Source: Bacteriovoracales bacterium
GTDB taxonomy: Bacteria; Bdellovibrionota; Bacteriovoracia; Bacteriovoracales; Bacteriovoracaceae
DNA: 8,372 bases
Assembly (NCBI GenBank): GCA_007117175.1
Contig: SKGZ01000150.1
Location: forward strand, 1 to 8,372
Reading direction: 5' to 3'
The notes beneath the pieces are model-generated. The model searched no databases. It was not told the DNA's origin and worked only from the letters and a program-made list of their open reading frames with translations. Below are positions 6,158 through 8,372 of this stretch, one piece after another. The first letter of the stretch is position 1, and every line of letters begins with the position of its first letter. The position numbers and the translations under genes are program-made.

Positions 6158-7487
6158 GATTTAACTGACTCACAACACTGACTTCCTCACTTGCTTGCTC
6201 ATGAGCTTCTTCAATCTCTTCTTCAGGAAGTCCAATTTGTTTCACAAAGATTTCTTGTATACTGGAATCTTCTCCCACCTTCGTCAACTCAAAATAATAA
6301 TCATCCCACAAAATCACTTGTCCTTTTTTCGGAAATTGATTATCCAGCATATCTAAAATAAAACCCGCCAAAGTAGAATAATTATCATTTAAAGGAATTT
6401 TAACATCATATTCATTATAAAGGTCTCGCAAGGACAAAGAGCCTGGCAAACTCAGACCAGCTAATTGCACGCTTCCTTCAACAATAGGCAATGCATCCTC
6501 ATCAGTATCATGTTCATCTTGGATCTCACCAAAAATTTCTTCCATAATATCTTCTAAAGTCACAATCCCGACCAACACACCATTTTCATCCTTCACAAAG
6601 GCAATGTGCACACGATTGCGATTCATATGCTCAAAAACCCCCTGTATCTTCATATGTTCGTAGACATAAAAAGGAGGCTTGATGCACTGATTCAAAGAAA
6701 ATTTTTCTCTATCCTCAATAGATAACAACGATAGATCTTTAATATGGAAAAAGCCTAAAACCTCATCTAGATTGTTCTTATAAACAGGATAACGACTATG
6801 AGCACTTTCGCGCACTTGCTCTCGTAAACCTGTAAAATTGGTGTCGATGGAGATTGCCTTGACCCTCGACCTAGGCACCATAATATCTTTCACTTTAATA
6901 GTAGGAAACTCCAAAATAGAAGTCAGTAAGTCCAATTGCTTAGCATCCATGGATTTTTCTTTTTCGGCCTGATTCACCAAAAATTCAATATCATCCTTGG
7001 TAATAATTCTACCTTTTAACTGAGCCTTATCTCCTAACAACCAAACCATAAAGGCTGTTAGAGGCTTAATCGTCGGCCAAAATAAGTAATAAAAAATCTT
7101 CAACATTAAAATCACTGGCACGATGAGTGATTCAGCATTCGAACGAGAAATAATTTTGGGAATAATTTCACCAAAAATCAGAATAAAAAATGAAGTTATC
7201 CCCACACTATAGGTAATCACATGATCATTAAAAACACGGTGAGCAATCGCAGCTGTTAACGAGGCAATGAAAACATTCACCACATTATTTCCCAACAATA
7301 TGGTGGTGAGAATCTCCTGGGAACGACTGGCCAAGAACTTCAGATATCGCCCCTTAACCCCACCTTCGGCAATTAACTGACGAGAACGCTCAATTGGGAT
7401 AGACAACAGTACTGCTTCTGATCCAGAAAAGAAGGCCGAGAAACAAAGCCCTAAACAAAAAAGAGTGAACTCCATTAATGGACTCAT
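6141..7487 (-). CDS. CNNM/DUF21-CBS-CorC membrane protein (HlyC/CorC family)
   Basis: The product is a 448-residue inner-membrane protein of the family linked to magnesium/cobalt efflux or divalent-cation homeostasis. The DUF21/CNNM membrane domain (residues 1-155, about four hydrophobic segments) carries FFSGSEA (19-25), LLGNN (64-68) and FGEIIPK (105-111), which line the ion site in family structures. Next come a CBS pair (about 202-325, starting VKDIMVPRSR and ending GIVTLEDIMEEIFGE) that typically binds adenine nucleotides, and a CorC_HlyC domain (about 335-415, with STLAGFILDML). The tail from 420 is acidic and rich in Glu. The start at 7487 is supported by a GGGGTGAAG purine-rich stretch; ATG at 7475 lacks one. 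Its last 17 bp overlap the receiver-like gene. Homologues have been called hemolysins, but nothing here indicates toxin activity. Confidence 0.92.
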   Translation of the reverse strand: MSPLMEFTLFCLGLCFSAFFSGSEAVLLSIPIERSRQLIAEGGVKGRYLKFLASRSQEILTTILLGNNVVNVFIASLTAAIAHRVFNDHVITYSVGITSFFILIFGEIIPKIISRSNAESLIVPVILMLKIFYYLFWPTIKPLTAFMVWLLGDKAQLKGRIITKDDIEFLVNQAEKEKSMDAKQLDLLTSILEFPTIKVKDIMVPRSRVKAISIDTNFTGLREQVRESAHSRYPVYKNNLDEVLGFFHIKDLSLLSIEDREKFSLNQCIKPPFYVYEHMKIQGVFEHMNRNRVHIAFVKDENGVLVGIVTLEDIMEEIFGEIQDEHDTDEDALPIVEGSVQLAGLSLPGSLSLRDLYNEYDVKIPLNDNYSTLAGFILDMLDNQFPKKGQVILWDDYYFELTKVGEDSSIQEIFVKQIGLPEEEIEEAHEQASEEVSVVSQLNHVHQK

Positions 7488-7715
7488 TGCACTTCACCCC
7501 GAATAGCAAAGGACATACCCACTTTGACGATGGTTAGTAAAATTGAAAAATGAGGGGGATAAATACGTTGGTTAGAGGGAGGTTCTATCTTGTTAGCTCC
7601 TTGAAACTTTGTCCTTTTCGATAAACCTAACTATTATTATAACATAATTAAAGCATTTTCGCGAAGAGGAAATTTTAACAGAAGAAAAAAACCAATCATT
7701 TCAAGAACTTAAAAA

Positions 7716-8003
7716 ATGACAAAATTACCCTTTTATCCCCTGTGTTTACTAATAGTTAGCCTTTCAACCCTCGCACTCCCATGGGCTGATGATTTCTGCT
7801 CACTAGAAATGCTTAAGGAACATAGCCCGTGGAGCTACGCCAAACATATTTATCAATACTGGGATGGTAGATTGACCCTCTACCTTACTCTTGGTTTTTT
7901 TTTCCAAAACTTTTTTACAGTAAAAGTTCTCTTAATCCTACTTGCTGTAATTTTTATTTTGAAAAGCTATTTTCTATTAAAGCTTACTTTTCCTTTTTGG
8001 TAG
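7716..8003 (+). pseudogene. 5' fragment of a multi-spanning membrane protein gene (DUF6056/GT-C glycosyltransferase-like) cut by an IS
   Basis: The frame encodes 95 residues. Residues 7-23 form a first transmembrane segment, directly followed by ADDFC and then by HIYQYWDGRLT. An Asp-Asp just after the first membrane helix, and a W-[DN]-G-R motif at the end of the following loop, are typical of DUF6056 and related GT-C-fold glycosyltransferase-like proteins of several hundred residues. Two more hydrophobic segments follow (about 54-66 and 68-89). The reading then ends at a Trp codon and TAG (7998-8003) that belong largely to the IS left end beginning about 7999. So this is the start of a longer gene interrupted by insertion. 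The upstream in-frame TAA at 7710-7712 fixes the start at 7716. There is no clear ribosome binding site; AAGAGGA at 7664-7670 is too far. The 9-base T run at 7895-7903 is a possible slippage site. The function is inferred from only one sixth or so of the expected protein. Confidence 0.6.
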
Positions 8004-8031
8004 TGTAAAAAATCCTGTGTAAATTCAAAAT

Positions 8032-8061
8032 TTGACAAAAAAAAAGGTCCTTCTCTATGCT
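8032..8061 (+). promoter_or_regulatory. Candidate transposase promoter (TTGACA - 18 bp - TATGCT)
   Basis: A perfect -35 box TTGACA at 8032-8037 is followed after 18 bp by TATGCT (4 of 6 to TATAAT) at 8056-8061. Transcription would start about 8068, leaving a leader of about 33 nt that contains the ribosome binding site but not the left arm of the hairpin at 8045-8055. Confidence 0.5.
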
Positions 8062-8100
8062 TATTGTTGCACAACAATAAAAACAAAGGAGAAAGGACCT
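8045..8100 (+). promoter_or_regulatory. Leader hairpin that sequesters the transposase ribosome binding site
   Basis: AGGTCCTT (8045-8052) pairs with AAGGACCT (8093-8100), and CTC (8053-8055) pairs with GAG (8089-8091), leaving A8092 bulged. Above an internal loop, TTATTGTTG (8061-8069) pairs with CAACAATAA (8072-8080). The right arm contains the ribosome binding site AAAGGAG (8085-8091, nine bases before the ATG) and abuts the start codon at 8101. An RNA starting upstream of 8045 would hide the ribosome binding site. An RNA starting near 8068 would lack the left arm and leave it free. Confidence 0.65.
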
Positions 8101-8372
8101 ATGCTAGAGCTAAAAATTAACCCTAACGAATTGAGAGAGTATGCTAAAACATTGCCAAATATCAAGGAAAAAATCTTTGATCTTATCAGGATGGATGTGA
8201 GGGAAGTGGCCAGAGACTTTGTAAATGGGCTTATGTCCGCGGAATTTGAGCTTTTTATCGGTCGAGAGAAGCACCAGCGTCAATCAATTCTCTCCATAGC
8301 AGACCGCAATTATCGTAATGGCCATTATCAACGCTCATTCATGGTTAAGGGTCTTGGAAGGCTCGCGGTTAA
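8101..8372 (+). CDS. IS256 (Mutator-type) family transposase, N-terminal part
   Basis: Ninety residues are visible before the window ends. The segment DFVNGLMSAEFELFIGREKH, followed by NYRNGHYQRSFMVKGLGRLAV, is the hallmark N-terminal region of IS256/MULE transposases. It is usually written as an E-x-E-x2-x-L-G-R/Y core, then Y-R-N-G, then G-x-L-x-(V/L)-x-(V/I)-P-R. Members are about 400 residues, with a DDE catalytic domain that would lie beyond the edge. The ATG at 8101 follows AAAGGAG by nine bases. The protein would catalyse transposition of the element by copy-out/paste-in chemistry; whether this copy is intact cannot be judged. Translation is probably held down by the leader hairpin. 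Confidence 0.9.
   Translation, partial: MLELKINPNELREYAKTLPNIKEKIFDLIRMDVREVARDFVNGLMSAEFELFIGREKHQRQSILSIADRNYRNGHYQRSFMVKGLGRLAV

Larger units (their letters stand above)
7999..8372 (+). mobile_element. Left end of an IS256-family insertion sequence (partial)
   Basis: Unrelated sequence starts at about 7999 with GGTAGTGTAAAAAATCC, which reads like an IS256-type terminal repeat. It contains a GTGTAAA heptamer repeated directly at 8003-8009 and 8017-8023, a likely transposase-binding pattern. The transposase ORF begins about 100 bp in, the usual place. The right end and the 8-9-bp target duplication lie outside the window, so the exact boundary is estimated to within a few bases. The element interrupts the membrane protein gene at 7716. 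Confidence 0.75.

Noticed and set aside
7488..7715. Search for a gene or strong promoter in the largest gap
   Set aside because: Only a chance 24-codon frame near 7550 and scattered AT-rich hexamers (TTGAAA at 7601, TATTAT at 7632, spaced 25 bp) were seen; the spacing is wrong for a sigma-70 promoter.
7891..7907. TTGG-T9-CCAA as a terminator
   Set aside because: The stem is only 4 bp around a T run and lies inside the membrane protein reading frame; it is more likely a coding homopolymer (Phe codons).
1..8372. CRISPR array, tRNA, rRNA or phage genes
   Set aside because: No spaced repeats, cloverleaf sequences or phage-type proteins were seen on either strand.

Overview
The window looks like chromosomal DNA of a moderately AT-rich Gram-negative bacterium. 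It encodes an outer-membrane beta-barrel with a signal peptide, a CNNM/CorC-type membrane protein, an NAD-dependent leucine dehydrogenase and a radical SAM protein fused to a DUF2344 domain. This gene mix would suit a Bdellovibrionota-like or other deltaproteobacterial-type lineage. That assignment is an inference from gene content and is not proven by any marker gene here.

Layout. (1) 1-2274, minus: a radical SAM protein with an N-terminal B12-binding-like domain and a C-terminal DUF2344 domain, running off the left edge. (2) 2275-2429: a short divergent intergenic region with three small inverted repeats. (3) 2430-3533, plus: a secreted outer-membrane barrel protein. (4) 3536-4648, minus: leucine dehydrogenase, ending 2 bp from the barrel gene. 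(5) 4678-4980 and 5012-5380, plus: a plant-type [2Fe-2S] ferredoxin followed by a cysteine-rich DUF2237 protein. (6) 5383-5562, minus: a small DUF6435-type protein, again 2 bp from its convergent neighbour. (7) 5645-7487, minus: a two-gene unit in which a CNNM/CBS/CorC membrane protein overlaps by 17 bp a small protein with a degenerate receiver-like domain. (8) 7716-8372, plus: the 5' end of a multi-spanning membrane protein gene (glycosyltransferase-like, DUF6056-like), cut by the left end of an IS256-family insertion sequence whose transposase runs off the right edge. No gap between genes exceeds 300 bp; the largest, 7488-7715, holds no convincing gene.

The most notable structure is the IS leader. 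A long imperfect hairpin (8045-8100) buries the transposase ribosome binding site. The element's own candidate promoter lies so that its transcript would start inside the hairpin and lack the left arm. Read-through transcripts, for example from the interrupted gene, would fold and be translated poorly, while the IS's own transcripts would be translated. This is the logic known from IS10 and IS50 for protection from impinging transcription, here inferred for an IS256-type element.

A second point of interest is the receiver-like protein that is translationally overlapped with the CNNM transporter and carries Asn where a response regulator has its phosphorylated Asp. The rest of the window is mostly ordinary, compactly packed housekeeping-type DNA.
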